A DNA stretch of 64,000 bases from CALMFG01 sp963666035 (GCA_963666035.2 CAXXJI010000004.1:62001-126000), one strand, 5' to 3'; counted from the first letter of the stretch, positions 6,908-15,820 are shown. A program made the numbers and translations. Notes: generated from the sequence alone by a model not told the origin.

Positions 6908-8308
6908 TTGGCGGTAACTCCAAATGACATTTTGAGCAAAACATTCGAGCGTTCATTCAGAGGTTATGATGAAGACCAGGTGGACGAGTTTTTGGATGTC
7001 TTAAAAGAAGAGATCGAGCGTATTAATGAAGAAAATCATCTGCTGATGGGCCAGATTATGAGCCTGGAGGAGGAGATTCAAACCCAGCGTGCCGACGGCG
7101 GATCCACTTTATCAGGGGTTGAGGCGCCGGTCGATCTGGATGAGCGGGCGAAAGCGGGTATTGAATCCGCGAAGGCCACCGCAACGCGGATTATATCGGA
7201 AGCCAAGGAAACAGCGGAGCATATTGTCCAGGCGGCAAACAAAAAAGCGACCGAGATGATGACCCGTATTGAGGCGGAACGGAAACGCACCGGTCAGCCG
7301 TCTGGCGGCGGAGAGGAAATATCCGCAGCGCAGGAGAGTGCGGCGGAAATTATCGAGCAGGCTAAAAAACGGGCCGGCGCGATGATGATTCAAGCCAAAG
7401 CGGAAGCACAAGAGCAAGCCAACAGTATCTTGGAACAAGCCAAACAGCGTGCGGCCAGTGCAGAATCGGATATGAATACGCGCTTGACAGATGCCAAACA
7501 ACAGCTCGAAAGCATTCAAAATGCCGTTAAAGCCTATAAGGCCAAGCTTGAGACTTTTATCAACGGACAATCGCAGGCGTTTCAGGGTTTCGACCCCAAT
7601 GTGCCCGGGTTCGATCCGAAGGAATTGAATATACAAAAAACCACAAAGCCGACTGTTCCCGTAATGCCCGAGGTGAAATCGCCCGAGCCAGAAAAAACGG
7701 TGATACCGGAACCACCAGCAGCGGCTATTCCCGAACCGATAGTGAAGTCTGAGCCGATTGTCGCGCCTGAACCGCAGGCACCCAAGTATCAGCCCTATAA
7801 GGCAACCGAGAATGACAAAGGATATGCGGACGATTTAAAATTCAGCGGTTTTGATATTGGGAAAACCGCCAGCGCTCAAACACCCGTTTCACCGGAGCCG
7901 CAGGAAGAACGGCCGACCGTTTCGAGTGTTCTTTCGGGCGGCGCGCAGCAGAAACCTGAGCCTGTGCAGGAACCCCAAAAGAAAGAATCGCTTATCATGG
8001 ACGATTCGGATGAGCGATATCGACAGGTGCTGAGCCAGATCCGCAATATTGAGAAATCCAAAGATGAGTTGAAAGCCCGTCATGACTCCGCGTCTATTGA
8101 AAGCGTCAACCCGGTGAAGGATATGACTGGCAAGGTGGAGCAGGTGACGCAAAAAAGCAAAGATACATCATCATCGGTTATTATTTCCGATGAAGATGAT
8201 TTTGTCGGAAGAATCAGTGCGGCCGCACCGATTGAATGGGATGAACCTGTGCCGATGAGCGATGAGGAAAAACGACATTTACGTGAAATGCTGGATGATA
8301 TGCTCTAA
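6908..8308 (+). CDS. divIVA: DivIVA domain protein with long C-terminal extension
   Basis: A 466-residue DivIVA-family protein, much longer than the roughly 165 residues of Bacillus DivIVA. The N-terminal membrane-binding domain is clear (TPNDILSKTFERSFRGYDEDQVDEFLD). After it come coiled coil (about 30-65 and again about 95-220, the latter rich in A, E, Q and K), a Pro/Glu-rich linker (about 245-390) and a conserved-looking acidic end with DDFVGRISAA and DEEKRHLREMLDDML. DivIVA marks negative membrane curvature at poles and septa. TTG 6908 is chosen because the GGGGGG ribosome-binding site (6895-6900) fits it; an in-frame TTG at 6890 would overlap that site. It has its own promoter and terminator. 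Confidence 0.9.
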   Translation: MAVTPNDILSKTFERSFRGYDEDQVDEFLDVLKEEIERINEENHLLMGQIMSLEEEIQTQRADGGSTLSGVEAPVDLDERAKAGIESAKATATRIISEAKETAEHIVQAANKKATEMMTRIEAERKRTGQPSGGGEEISAAQESAAEIIEQAKKRAGAMMIQAKAEAQEQANSILEQAKQRAASAESDMNTRLTDAKQQLESIQNAVKAYKAKLETFINGQSQAFQGFDPNVPGFDPKELNIQKTTKPTVPVMPEVKSPEPEKTVIPEPPAAAIPEPIVKSEPIVAPEPQAPKYQPYKATENDKGYADDLKFSGFDIGKTASAQTPVSPEPQEERPTVSSVLSGGAQQKPEPVQEPQKKESLIMDDSDERYRQVLSQIRNIEKSKDELKARHDSASIESVNPVKDMTGKVEQVTQKSKDTSSSVIISDEDDFVGRISAAAPIEWDEPVPMSDEEKRHLREMLDDML

Positions 8309-8326
8309 TATTTTTAAAATCAATAC

Positions 8327-8358
8327 ATACGCTCTTAAAAAGGGGCGTATTGTTTTTT
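8327..8358 (+). terminator. Terminator of divIVA
   Basis: ATACGCTC (8327-8334) pairs with GGGGCGTAT (8342-8350) across a short A-rich loop and is followed by TTGTTTTTTT. Confidence 0.8.
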
Positions 8359-8381
8359 TGGCTTTCGCATTGAATTAGCAT

Positions 8382-8411
8382 TTGTGCTTTGATGAAGTCT
8401 TGTGGTATAAT
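8382..8411 (+). promoter_or_regulatory. Promoter of lspA-rluD
   Basis: An extended -10 TGGTATAAT (8403-8411) with a weak -35 TTGTGC (8382-8387), 18 bases apart. Confidence 0.65.
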
Positions 8412-8448
8412 GCTAATCGCTAAAAATATTTAACGGGGAAAAAAACAC

Positions 8449-8940
8449 ATGATTATTCAGCTTCTTATTGTTTTGGCCGCGGTTGCGTTTGACCGGCTGA
8501 CCAAGATTTGGATGTTAGATTTTTTAACGCAGAACAACGGCTATTTCGCGTTATGGCCAAAGGTTTTCAGCCTGACGCTGGTGGAAAACACAGGGGCGGC
8601 GTTTGGGATGCTCAAAGGCGGACGTTGGTTTTTTATCATCTTAACGCTTGCAGTGCTCTTTTCGCTTATTGTTTATCTGGTTGTATCACGCAAGAAAATC
8701 GGATGGCTATTTAAGATTTCCACTGCCATGATTATCGGCGGGGCCATCGGGAACCTGATTGACCGGATTGATACCGGCGTCGTCGTGGACTTTTTCTATT
8801 TTGAACTGATTAACTTTGCCGTTTTCAATGTGGCGGATAGCTTTGTAACAATCGGCGCCATATTGCTGGGCATCAGTATTTTGTTCACACACGATTTTGA
8901 CGATGAAAACAAATTGAAAAATGAATCAAAAACAAAATAA
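8449..8940 (+). CDS. lspA: Lipoprotein signal peptidase (signal peptidase II)
   Basis: A 163-residue, four-helix integral membrane aspartyl peptidase that removes signal peptides from prolipoproteins after lipidation. Family motifs are NTGAAFGML, GNLIDRIDTGVVVDFFYF and FNVADSFVTIG; the Asp residues in VVDF and NVADS are the expected catalytic pair. ATG 8449 is behind CGGGGAA. Its 3' end overlaps rluD by 20 bases, so the two are translationally coupled, as in many Firmicutes. Likely substrates in this window are the lipoproteins at 15289 and 55032. Confidence 0.96.
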   Translation: MIIQLLIVLAAVAFDRLTKIWMLDFLTQNNGYFALWPKVFSLTLVENTGAAFGMLKGGRWFFIILTLAVLFSLIVYLVVSRKKIGWLFKISTAMIIGGAIGNLIDRIDTGVVVDFFYFELINFAVFNVADSFVTIGAILLGISILFTHDFDDENKLKNESKTK

Positions 8941-9844
8941 AATCAAATTTATTTATGAAAACTATTCGGGAGAAAGATTGGATATCTTTCTCTCTGTTAA
9001 TTTTCCCGAATTTTCCCGATCACATTACAAAACCATGATATTAAACGGCCAGGTGACGGTGGGGGGACGGCGCGTGAAACCGAGCTATGTGCTTGGGTTT
9101 GGTGATGCAGTTGCGATTGAAAGGCAGAACCCTAAGCCGATAGGGGTTGCGCCCGAAAACATTCCGCTGGATATCGTCTATGAAGATAAGGATATTATGG
9201 TGGTGAATAAAGCGCGGGGTATGGTGGTCCACCCGGCGCCTGGGCATGCGACAGGTACGCTGGTCAACGCGGCGCTGTTTCACGCCAAAAACCTTTCAGG
9301 GATCAATGGGGAACTGCGTCCGGGCATCGTGCATCGGCTGGACAAGGACACCACAGGACTGATTATCATCGCCAAAAATGATAAGGCGCATCAGTCTTTG
9401 GCCGAGCAGATTGAACACAAAACTGCGCAGCGCATTTATGCGGCACTGGCGGTCGGAGGATTCAAAGAAAAAGAAGGTACGATCGACGCGCCAATTGCAC
9501 GGCACAAAACCGATCGGAAAAAGATGGCCGTGGTCAGCGGCGGAAGAAATGCGGTGACACATTACACAGTGGATCAGGAGTTTGAAGGGTATACCTTGCT
9601 CACCTTGCGGTTAGAGACGGGCCGTACACATCAGATTCGCGTGCATTTAAAACACATCGGGCGTCCGGTGGCCTGCGATCCCGAATACGGCGAAAAAAAG
9701 CCCAAACTAAAGATGGATAAGCAGCTTTTGCACGCCAAAACGTTGATTATCGATCATCCGAGAACAGGTGAGCGAATGACGTTTCATGCCGATTTGCCTG
9801 ATGATTTTAAGCGGATACTGGCGGGGCTGAAACCCAAAGTTTAA
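8921..9844 (+). CDS. 23S rRNA pseudouridine synthase, RluD/RluA family
   Basis: A 307-residue RluA-family pseudouridine synthase. An S4-like RNA-binding domain (about 15-75: RLDIFLSVNFPEFSRSHYKTMILNGQV is the S4 pattern) precedes the catalytic domain with GIVHRLDKDTTGLIIIAKND, where Asp141 is the nucleophile, and ends with LETGRTHQIRVHLKHIGRPVACDPEYG. The gene corresponds in position to ylyB downstream of lspA in Bacillus. The usual target would be 23S rRNA helix 69, but paralogs differ, so the exact uridine is uncertain. It starts inside lspA and ends at a strong terminator. Confidence 0.93.
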   Translation: MNQKQNKIKFIYENYSGERLDIFLSVNFPEFSRSHYKTMILNGQVTVGGRRVKPSYVLGFGDAVAIERQNPKPIGVAPENIPLDIVYEDKDIMVVNKARGMVVHPAPGHATGTLVNAALFHAKNLSGINGELRPGIVHRLDKDTTGLIIIAKNDKAHQSLAEQIEHKTAQRIYAALAVGGFKEKEGTIDAPIARHKTDRKKMAVVSGGRNAVTHYTVDQEFEGYTLLTLRLETGRTHQIRVHLKHIGRPVACDPEYGEKKPKLKMDKQLLHAKTLIIDHPRTGERMTFHADLPDDFKRILAGLKPKV

Positions 9845-9846
9845 AA

Positions 9847-9878
9847 AAGCGGATTAAAATGAATAATCCGCTTTTTTT
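9847..9878 (+). terminator. Terminator of lspA-rluD
   Basis: AAGCGGATT (9847-9855) pairs perfectly with AATCCGCTT (9865-9873), then a T run. It begins right at the rluD stop. Confidence 0.92.
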
Positions 9879-9916
9879 GATTAACAGAAAATTCACATTA
9901 AAAACAGCATATGGGA

Positions 9917-9945
9917 TTGAAAAAATCAAGCTGGTTTTGTATAAT
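9917..9945 (+). promoter_or_regulatory. Promoter of the ctsR-mcsAB-clpC operon
   Basis: TTGAAA (9917-9922), 17 bases, TATAAT (9940-9945). A strong sigma-A promoter immediately upstream of the CtsR box. Confidence 0.88.
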
Positions 9946-9950
9946 ATAAA

Positions 9951-9967
9951 GGTCAAAGAAAGTCAAA
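9951..9967 (+). promoter_or_regulatory. CtsR operator
   Basis: GGTCAAA-GAA-AGTCAAA matches the direct heptad repeat (A/G)GTCAAA-NAN-(A/G)GTCAAA bound by CtsR. It starts five bases after the -10 element, so bound CtsR would cover the transcription start and repress its own operon. Confidence 0.93.
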
Positions 9968-9996
9968 ACATTTGACGGAATGAAAGCAGGAAAACG

Positions 9997-10458
9997 ATGT
10001 CAATCTTATCAGATAGTATCGAAAAGTTCATCAAAACGATGATGAAAGATTACGAAGGCGAAGTGGAAATCCAGCGCAATGAGCTGGCAAGTTATTTTAA
10101 CTGTGCGCCTTCTCAGATCAATTATGTCTTGGCAACCCGGTTCAATCTCGATCAGGGTTATATTATTGAATCCAAGCGGGGCGGCGGTGGATGCATCCGC
10201 GTTTTCAAGGTGGAAGCCAATGACGATTATTTGCTTAACCTCATTACGGTTCGGATTGCAGACGATATATCCAGCCGCGAGGCGATAGCGTTGATTGACG
10301 GACTTTTAAACGCAAAAACTATCAGTGAGGAAAAGGCGGAAATTATGAAAGCCGCGATCAGTGACAAAGCGCTGAGTATTCCTGCGCTGGTTAAGGATAA
10401 AGTGCGAGCGAATATTCTAAAACAAATGATTATCGCCATCATGAAACAGGGAGAATAG
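9997..10458 (+). CDS. ctsR: Transcriptional repressor CtsR
   Basis: A 153-residue heat-shock class III repressor. The N-terminal winged helix-turn-helix (about 1-70) includes CAPSQINYVLATRF and the glycine-rich wing SKRGGGGCIRV, which senses temperature in characterised CtsR proteins; the C-terminal dimerisation domain carries the McsB-sensitive region. CtsR represses clp genes until it is inactivated by heat or McsB. ATG 9997 follows GCAGGAAA. It is the first gene of the ctsR-mcsA-mcsB-clpC operon and has its own operator directly upstream. Confidence 0.96.
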   Translation: MSILSDSIEKFIKTMMKDYEGEVEIQRNELASYFNCAPSQINYVLATRFNLDQGYIIESKRGGGGCIRVFKVEANDDYLLNLITVRIADDISSREAIALIDGLLNAKTISEEKAEIMKAAISDKALSIPALVKDKVRANILKQMIIAIMKQGE

Positions 10459-10460
10459 AC

Positions 10461-11021
10461 ATGTATAGAAAAATGTGTGATATATGCAACCAAAACCCTG
10501 CCACGCATAGGGTCATTAATTTTACGAATAAAAAAAAGGAAGTTCAGGATATCTGTGACGATTGTTATCATAAGCGCCAGCAAGGCAATACCATCGATAT
10601 CTTCAAAGCGATGGTCGGGGGTCCCTCAGAGGTCAAACGAACGGCACAGCCCCAACATGTCTGCCGTGCTTGCGGAACGACATCGGCTAATTTTATAAAA
10701 ACAGGATTGGTCGGATGCGACAACTGTTATGTCGATTTGGCGCCCGAGATTCTACAGATGATTCGGGCGACACAGGGACAGATCAATCATCTGGGAAAAT
10801 CGCCGATCAACACAGAGAAGCTGGAAGCGTTGGAGACCGTGGAAGTACAGGCTGAAACATCGCCTGAGACTAAGGTAATCAACGAAGAGCCCGTTGTCGA
10901 GAGCGAACAGTTGAAACTGAAAAAAGCGTTGGAAGCGGCGGTGCAGATGGAAGACTACGAAAAAGCGATTGAGCTGAGGGACAAATTGGCTGCGATGACG
11001 GAGGAGAACGAGGATGCCTAA
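10461..11021 (+). CDS. mcsA: McsA, zinc-finger activator of the McsB arginine kinase
   Basis: A 186-residue McsA. Two pairs of CxxC motifs (Cys6/Cys9 with Cys32/Cys35, and CRAC with CDNC further on) form the zinc-binding modules. The C terminus has a UVR (UvrB/UvrC) motif, about 147-178: LKKALEAAVQMEDYEKAIELRDKL. McsA binds and stimulates the protein-arginine kinase McsB and helps regulate CtsR. It begins two bases after ctsR and overlaps mcsB by eight bases, which implies coupled translation. Confidence 0.95.
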   Translation: MYRKMCDICNQNPATHRVINFTNKKKEVQDICDDCYHKRQQGNTIDIFKAMVGGPSEVKRTAQPQHVCRACGTTSANFIKTGLVGCDNCYVDLAPEILQMIRATQGQINHLGKSPINTEKLEALETVEVQAETSPETKVINEEPVVESEQLKLKKALEAAVQMEDYEKAIELRDKLAAMTEENEDA

Positions 11022-12024
11022 ATGGTTGCGAGATGGAGAATTTAAAGACGACATTGTGCTTTCCACACGGGTGCGGCTGGCACGCAATGTAAAAGGGCTG
11101 CCTTATCCGAATCGGATGACCAAATCTTCCGAAGTTAACCGACTGGTCGGCATCGCCAAAAAAACGTTTGTGGAACATTCGGATTTTGAATTTATCGATT
11201 TTGGGAAAATCAGCAACATTCAAAAATGGATTTTGCAGGAGAAATATCTCATCAGCCCGCAGTTTGCCAAGCGCAAATATGCGGGGCTGATTTTATCGCC
11301 CGACGAACGGCTGTCCATCATGATTATGGAGGAGGATCACTTTCGTTTACAAGGCATGATGCCCGGTTTTGAGGTGGAGCGCACCTTCGCGCTGGTGGAT
11401 GAGCTGGATAATATGCTGGCTAAAACGGCTGACTATTCGTTCAGTCAAAAATTGGGCTATCTAACGGCATGTCCGACGAATCTGGGGACCGGGATGCGCG
11501 TGTCGGTGATGCTGAATCTGCCCGCCCTCAACATGAGCCGCGAGATTGGGCCGATTGTTGAGGATTTGGGAACACGGGGCTTAACCTGCCGCGGTGCGTT
11601 TGGCGAGGGCACTTCACCTTTGGGCGATCTCTTTCAGGTGTCCAACGAAGTGACGCTGGGGTATGCTGAAAAAGAGATTTTAGGCGCTGTTAAAAGTACG
11701 GTGCAAGAAATCATCAGCCTTGAAAAAAAAGCACAGCGGACGCTATATGATATTAATGCGTCCTTGGTGGAGGACCGTATCTTCCGATCGCTCGCCACAC
11801 TGAGACATGCACGGATGCTTTCGACCAAGGAGATGACATCCTGTATATCCTATGTTAACATGGGTATTTCGCTGGGATTGATTGATGAAATTGACCATGA
11901 ACGGTTATATTCGTTGATTATCGATACAAGACCGGCCACCATGGCCGAAAAAGACGGAAAACTACTGCCCGAAGTATTACGGGACGAGCGGCGTGCCGAA
12001 TTGGTTCGCAGGGCATTGACTTAA
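11014..12024 (+). CDS. mcsB: Protein-arginine kinase McsB
   Basis: A 336-residue member of the phosphagen-kinase fold that phosphorylates arginines on damaged proteins, marking them for ClpCP. Near the N terminus is VLSTRVRLARNVKGLPYPNR (nucleotide-binding), then CPTNLGTGMRVSVMLNLPAL around 150-170 and RGAFGEGTSPLGDLFQVSN around 190-210, both part of the active site. Length is slightly below the roughly 360 of Bacillus McsB. ATG 11014 lies inside mcsA with GGAGGAGAACGAGG upstream. It is followed by clpC after 27 bases. Confidence 0.96.
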   Translation: MPKWLRDGEFKDDIVLSTRVRLARNVKGLPYPNRMTKSSEVNRLVGIAKKTFVEHSDFEFIDFGKISNIQKWILQEKYLISPQFAKRKYAGLILSPDERLSIMIMEEDHFRLQGMMPGFEVERTFALVDELDNMLAKTADYSFSQKLGYLTACPTNLGTGMRVSVMLNLPALNMSREIGPIVEDLGTRGLTCRGAFGEGTSPLGDLFQVSNEVTLGYAEKEILGAVKSTVQEIISLEKKAQRTLYDINASLVEDRIFRSLATLRHARMLSTKEMTSCISYVNMGISLGLIDEIDHERLYSLIIDTRPATMAEKDGKLLPEVLRDERRAELVRRALT

Positions 12025-12051
12025 AACTTAAGGATTTGAGAGGTAACGATT

Positions 12052-14532
12052 ATGGATTATAGTGCAAGATTTACACAGGGCTCCAGAAAGGCAATTGAGC
12101 TGGCCGAAAAGACAGCGCGTGAGCTGGGGCAGAATTTTGTGGGCACCGAGCATATCTTAGCGGGTCTTGCCGGGGAAGGCGAGGGACTGGCCGCACATTT
12201 GTTAAATGAAAACGGGCTGTCCTATGACCAGATTGTGGACGTCATTGCGTCCAACAAGCCGGATTCGCCGGTGGAATTGAAGACGTTCAGCTATACGCCG
12301 AGAACGAAAAAGATTTTTGAAAGTGCGATTGCGGTTTCTTTGCAGATGGGCGTCAACTTTGTGGGGACAGAGCATATTCTGTTTGCTATTTTGCGTGAGC
12401 GGGAAGGCTTTGCTTATGAGATTATCCGCGCGAGCGGCGCGAATATCTCGTATATGGAAGAGATGATTGTAGGGAAAACCGGCAGCAAGGCGGAGGCGCA
12501 GAACATGGGGCGTGCTCAGCAGGCGCAGAAAAGCAAAACCCCCAATTTGGATAAATTCTGCACCGATCTTTCCGAGATGGCAAAGAAGGACCAGTTGGAT
12601 CCGGTAATCGGCCGGGATAAGGAGATCGATCGGATTATCCAGATATTGAGCCGAAGAACCAAGAACAATCCGGTGCTGATCGGTGAACCCGGCGTGGGCA
12701 AATCGGCCATCGCTGAAGGTTTGGCGCTTCGCATTGTGCAGGATGACATCTCAGAGCTTTTGCGCGGTAAGCGCATTCTGGCACTGGATTTAGGTGGCAT
12801 GATTGCGGGCGCAAAGTACCGCGGTGAGTTTGAGGAGCGTTTAAAAGCCGCCATAGACGAGTTAAAAAAAGCAGATGATATTATTCTGTTTATTGATGAG
12901 CTTCATACCATCGTGGGAGCCGGTGCGGCCGAAGGAGCTATGGACGCAGCGAACATGTTAAAGCCTGCGCTGGCCAGAGGCGAAGTACAGGTGATCGGCG
13001 CAACGACACTGGATGAATACCGCAAGCACATTGAAACCGATTCGGCGCTGGAAAGGCGTTTTCAGCCGGTAAAGGTCGGCGAGCCCACCACCGAAGAAAC
13101 CCTGTTGATATTAAAGGGTTTGCGCGACCGTTATGAAGCGCATCATAAGGTGAAGATCACCGACGAAGCGTTGGAAGCGGCTGTGGAACTTTCGCATCGA
13201 TACTTAACCGATCGTTTTTTACCTGATAAGGCGATTGACCTGATGGACGAAGCGGCATCCAAAGTACGTCTTAAAGTCTATGTCACGCCGCCGGATGTGA
13301 AGGAAAAGGAAGCGCGGCTGGAGAGCATCAAGACCGAAAAGGAAGAGGCAGTCAGCCACCAGAACTTTGAAAAAGCGGCCAGCCTGCGCGATGAAGAAAA
13401 GCACCTGAAAGAGGAAATTGGCACGGCACGAGACAAGATGAAAAAGAATACGCAAGGCATTGTGGGCAAGGTTGTGGAAGAAGACATCGCCGATGTGGTC
13501 AGCAGCTGGACAAATATTCCGGTGAAAAAGCTGACCGAAGATGAATCCGATCGATTGATTCGGATGGAGGAGACCCTGCATAAGCGAGTGATCGGCCAGG
13601 ACGAAGCGGCTTCGGCGGTGGCGCGAGCCATCCGTCGGGCACGGGCGGGTCTGAAAGACCCCAAACGTCCGGTGGGTTCATTTATCTTTTTAGGTCCCAC
13701 AGGCGTCGGCAAGACCGAGCTTTCCAAAGCCTTGGCCGAAGCGATGTTTGAGGACGAGGATGCCATTATTCGTCTGGATATGAGCGAATATATGGAGCGC
13801 CATACCGTTTCCAAGCTGATCGGATCGCCTCCGGGATACGTGGGCTACGATGACGGCGGACAGCTGACCGAAAAAGTGAGAAGAAAACCGTATTCGGTGG
13901 TGCTGATGGATGAAATTGAAAAAGCGCATCCGGATGTCTTTAATATGCTGCTGCAAATATTGGAAGACGGGCGGTTGACCGATTCCAAAGGACGGACGGT
14001 GGATTTTAAAAACACGGTGATTATCATGACGTCCAACATTGGGGCGCATGATGCGGCCACCAAGAACGCCATCGGCTTTGCCGCAGAAGCGGACACCAAA
14101 GGCGCGTACGACAGCATGAAGAATAAGATATTGGAGAGCTTAAAGCGTACTTTCCGGCCCGAGTTTTTGAATCGGATTGACGATATCGTGGTATTCCACA
14201 AATTGAGCGAAGACCACATCAGCCAGATTGTCAGCCTGATGCTGGCACGCGTGGCCGAGCGTTTGGCCGAGCGAGATATCTATATCTCGTTCTCTAAGGA
14301 AGCCGAACAATATTTGGCGAAACAGGGATTCGACGACGTTTACGGCGCGCGCCCGCTAAAGCGTGCGATACAGCATGAGGTGGAGGATAAACTCTCAGAG
14401 GAGATCATCAAAGGCACACTCAGCATCGGCGACCATGTGGAAATGGTGATAGAAGACGATTCGCCCGTGTTTAAAAAAGTGAAAAGCGGCGAAAGCAAGA
14501 AAAAAGAAAAAGCCGCAGAAAAAGCGGATTAA
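12052..14532 (+). CDS. clpC: ATP-dependent Clp protease ATPase subunit ClpC
   Basis: An 826-residue AAA+ unfoldase. It has the double Clp-N repeat (1-145; FVGTEHIL occurs twice), D1 with Walker A GEPGVGKS (about 211-218) and Walker B ILFIDELH, a middle UVR-type coiled coil (about 420-460) that binds McsB or MecA adaptors, and D2 with Walker A GPTGVGKT (548-555). The ClpP-contact loop and C-terminal domain follow, ending in a Lys/Glu-rich tail. With ClpP, encoded elsewhere, it degrades arginine-phosphorylated proteins. It closes the CtsR-regulated operon and ends at a terminator shared with the convergent gene. Confidence 0.97.
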   Translation: MDYSARFTQGSRKAIELAEKTARELGQNFVGTEHILAGLAGEGEGLAAHLLNENGLSYDQIVDVIASNKPDSPVELKTFSYTPRTKKIFESAIAVSLQMGVNFVGTEHILFAILREREGFAYEIIRASGANISYMEEMIVGKTGSKAEAQNMGRAQQAQKSKTPNLDKFCTDLSEMAKKDQLDPVIGRDKEIDRIIQILSRRTKNNPVLIGEPGVGKSAIAEGLALRIVQDDISELLRGKRILALDLGGMIAGAKYRGEFEERLKAAIDELKKADDIILFIDELHTIVGAGAAEGAMDAANMLKPALARGEVQVIGATTLDEYRKHIETDSALERRFQPVKVGEPTTEETLLILKGLRDRYEAHHKVKITDEALEAAVELSHRYLTDRFLPDKAIDLMDEAASKVRLKVYVTPPDVKEKEARLESIKTEKEEAVSHQNFEKAASLRDEEKHLKEEIGTARDKMKKNTQGIVGKVVEEDIADVVSSWTNIPVKKLTEDESDRLIRMEETLHKRVIGQDEAASAVARAIRRARAGLKDPKRPVGSFIFLGPTGVGKTELSKALAEAMFEDEDAIIRLDMSEYMERHTVSKLIGSPPGYVGYDDGGQLTEKVRRKPYSVVLMDEIEKAHPDVFNMLLQILEDGRLTDSKGRTVDFKNTVIIMTSNIGAHDAATKNAIGFAAEADTKGAYDSMKNKILESLKRTFRPEFLNRIDDIVVFHKLSEDHISQIVSLMLARVAERLAERDIYISFSKEAEQYLAKQGFDDVYGARPLKRAIQHEVEDKLSEEIIKGTLSIGDHVEMVIEDDSPVFKKVKSGESKKKEKAAEKAD

Positions 14533-14544
14533 GAAAATAGTAAA

Positions 14545-14580
14545 AACCCGTTGGCGCATTTACTCCGGCGGGTTATTTTT
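14545..14580 (+). terminator. Terminator of clpC
   Basis: AACCCG (14545-14550) pairs with CGGGTT (14569-14574), with further GC pairing inside the loop, followed by ATTTTTTT. It overlaps the 3' end of the convergent gene. Confidence 0.8.
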
Positions 14581-15021
14581 TTCATCGGAAGCTTTGACAA
14601 ATAGAAAGGACAGTACATGGGTGAAAAGCCCAAGGAAGATGAACGTCAGACTCATCAGCGGGGTGGGCATAGAAAAATCGACAATAGTTTTATATAGAAA
14701 AACCCCTGCTAGAATATAGGAGAGCACTGCGATGCGCTTGAAATACTTTGGGTTGAGTTCGCCGAATACCGAACCCCGCACGAGGGTTTTCAGCACCTTG
14801 CGGATTTCGTTGATCATCGCGAGGAAAAGCGCGGTGCAAAGCATGAAGAATACCAAAGAGGACTGATAGGAATCGCCGAAGAAGTGGATGCTTAAGATCC
14901 TGACAGGAAGCATGCGAAAAACATACGGCAGGGCAATCAGCGCTGCGCCAAGGACGATGATGGAAAGATTGATAAAAAACATTAAGACTTTTGGGATGAT
15001 ATTGACGGGTTCGTTTTTCAC
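14560..15021 (-). CDS. DUF2975-like integral membrane protein
   Basis: About 153 residues with four hydrophobic helices (roughly 8-30, 48-70, 100-120 and 125-147) and a conserved-looking middle segment with EIRKVLKTLVRGSVFGELNPKYFKRIAVLSY, the pattern of DUF2975 proteins, which often accompany a small XRE regulator; none is adjacent here. The frame is open to 15084, but a TATAAT at 15056-15061 lies inside that extension, so I prefer the GTG at 15021 with AGGAG 11 bases before it. Function unknown; a membrane stress or signalling role is only an inference from the family. Confidence 0.75.
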   Translation of the reverse strand: MKNEPVNIIPKVLMFFINLSIIVLGAALIALPYVFRMLPVRILSIHFFGDSYQSSLVFFMLCTALFLAMINEIRKVLKTLVRGSVFGELNPKYFKRIAVLSYILAGVFLYKTIVDFSMPTPLMSLTFIFLGLFTHVLSFLFVKASDEKNNPPE

Positions 15022-15055
15022 GGGGTAGCATACTCCTGCATATAAAATATAACTT

Positions 15056-15061
15056 ATTATA
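15056..15061 (-). promoter_or_regulatory. -10 element of the DUF2975-like gene
   Basis: TATAAT on the minus strand about 35 bases upstream of the chosen GTG start. The -35 region is weak. Confidence 0.5.
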
Positions 15062-15224
15062 TCATGAAAACTCAAAAGACTCACGAATAATCAACGTACA
15101 GTAACGTATAGTTTTAAATACGGAAGGTAAAACGGCATACAAAATATGTTTTTTATGAAGAGTAAGGTTGATGCAGAGCTTATGGTACTTTGTTGTCCAA
15201 TGTATGAAAATTCCACGTTTTATC

Positions 15225-15253
15225 TTTACATTGCGTCCGAATTTCGGTATAAT
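15225..15253 (+). promoter_or_regulatory. Promoter of the lipoprotein gene
   Basis: TTTACA (15225-15230), 17 bases, TATAAT (15248-15253). A strong match 36 bases before the start codon. Confidence 0.78.
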
Positions 15254-15288
15254 TCGTTGATGTGGCTATAAGATTTATTGAGGAGAAA

Positions 15289-15780
15289 ATGATGCGATTA
15301 TTGAATAAGAAAATTATTTTGGTTTTGGCCGTTGCGATATTGTCCTTTACGCTGATGGGTTGTTCAAACAGTTCTTCTTCTGTCCTGCCTGCCAATGTGG
15401 ATGAGGGAATTTCGGTGGTCGAAATAACCGGTATATGTACAGCAGAATTGGCTGGTGACAAAGTTAAGGTTTCGGTCGTGACGGATATGCGCAGTGATAT
15501 CGTGTTTAAGCTGTCGGTCACCGACGAAGCGGGCAATGTGCTGGATGAAATACAGATGACCAAAGTGAGCGATGTGGACCCGACAGCTGAATTTACCATC
15601 CAACCCGAATGGCCGGATGTGGTCTATGGATTCTTGGTTGCGGACCCGGATGATAATGATGTCTCATCTATCACCAGCTCATACGGCAAAAAATTTGGCA
15701 ACATCACTTATGACGGTATGGTCTACAACAGCGGTAAAAACTATATTGTGTTTATTTCGGAACCTTTAACCATCCGATAA
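15289..15780 (+). CDS. Small lipoprotein of unknown function
   Basis: A 163-residue lipoprotein. It has a Lys-containing n-region, a hydrophobic core and a lipobox LMGC with the lipidated Cys near residue 25, then a Ser-rich linker. The remaining 120 residues alternate beta-strand-like segments (VVEITGICTAELAGDKVKVSVV and VFKLSVTDEAGNVLDEIQM), suggestive of an immunoglobulin-like fold, but I recognise no family. The start is ATG 15289 or the adjacent ATG 15292 behind GAGGAG. It has its own promoter and terminator and stands between a membrane protein and the glycan operon, so it is probably monocistronic. Confidence 0.85.
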   Translation: MMRLLNKKIILVLAVAILSFTLMGCSNSSSSVLPANVDEGISVVEITGICTAELAGDKVKVSVVTDMRSDIVFKLSVTDEAGNVLDEIQMTKVSDVDPTAEFTIQPEWPDVVYGFLVADPDDNDVSSITSSYGKKFGNITYDGMVYNSGKNYIVFISEPLTIR

Positions 15781-15794
15781 ACTGGTTTGTTAAT

Positions 15795-15820
15795 GCCCCG
15801 ATTCTTTTCGGGGCTTTTTT
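15795..15820 (+). terminator. Terminator of the lipoprotein gene
   Basis: GCCCCGA (15795-15801) pairs with TCGGGGC (15808-15814) across a six-base loop, then a T run. Confidence 0.92.

Noticed and set aside
13278..13814. 178-residue frame opposite clpC
   Set aside because: Shadow of the ClpC AAA+ domain; no ribosome-binding site or domain of its own.
15085..15224. Small gene or RNA between the DUF2975-like and lipoprotein genes
   Set aside because: I see no frame with a ribosome-binding site and no stable hairpin; it looks like plain divergent intergenic DNA.
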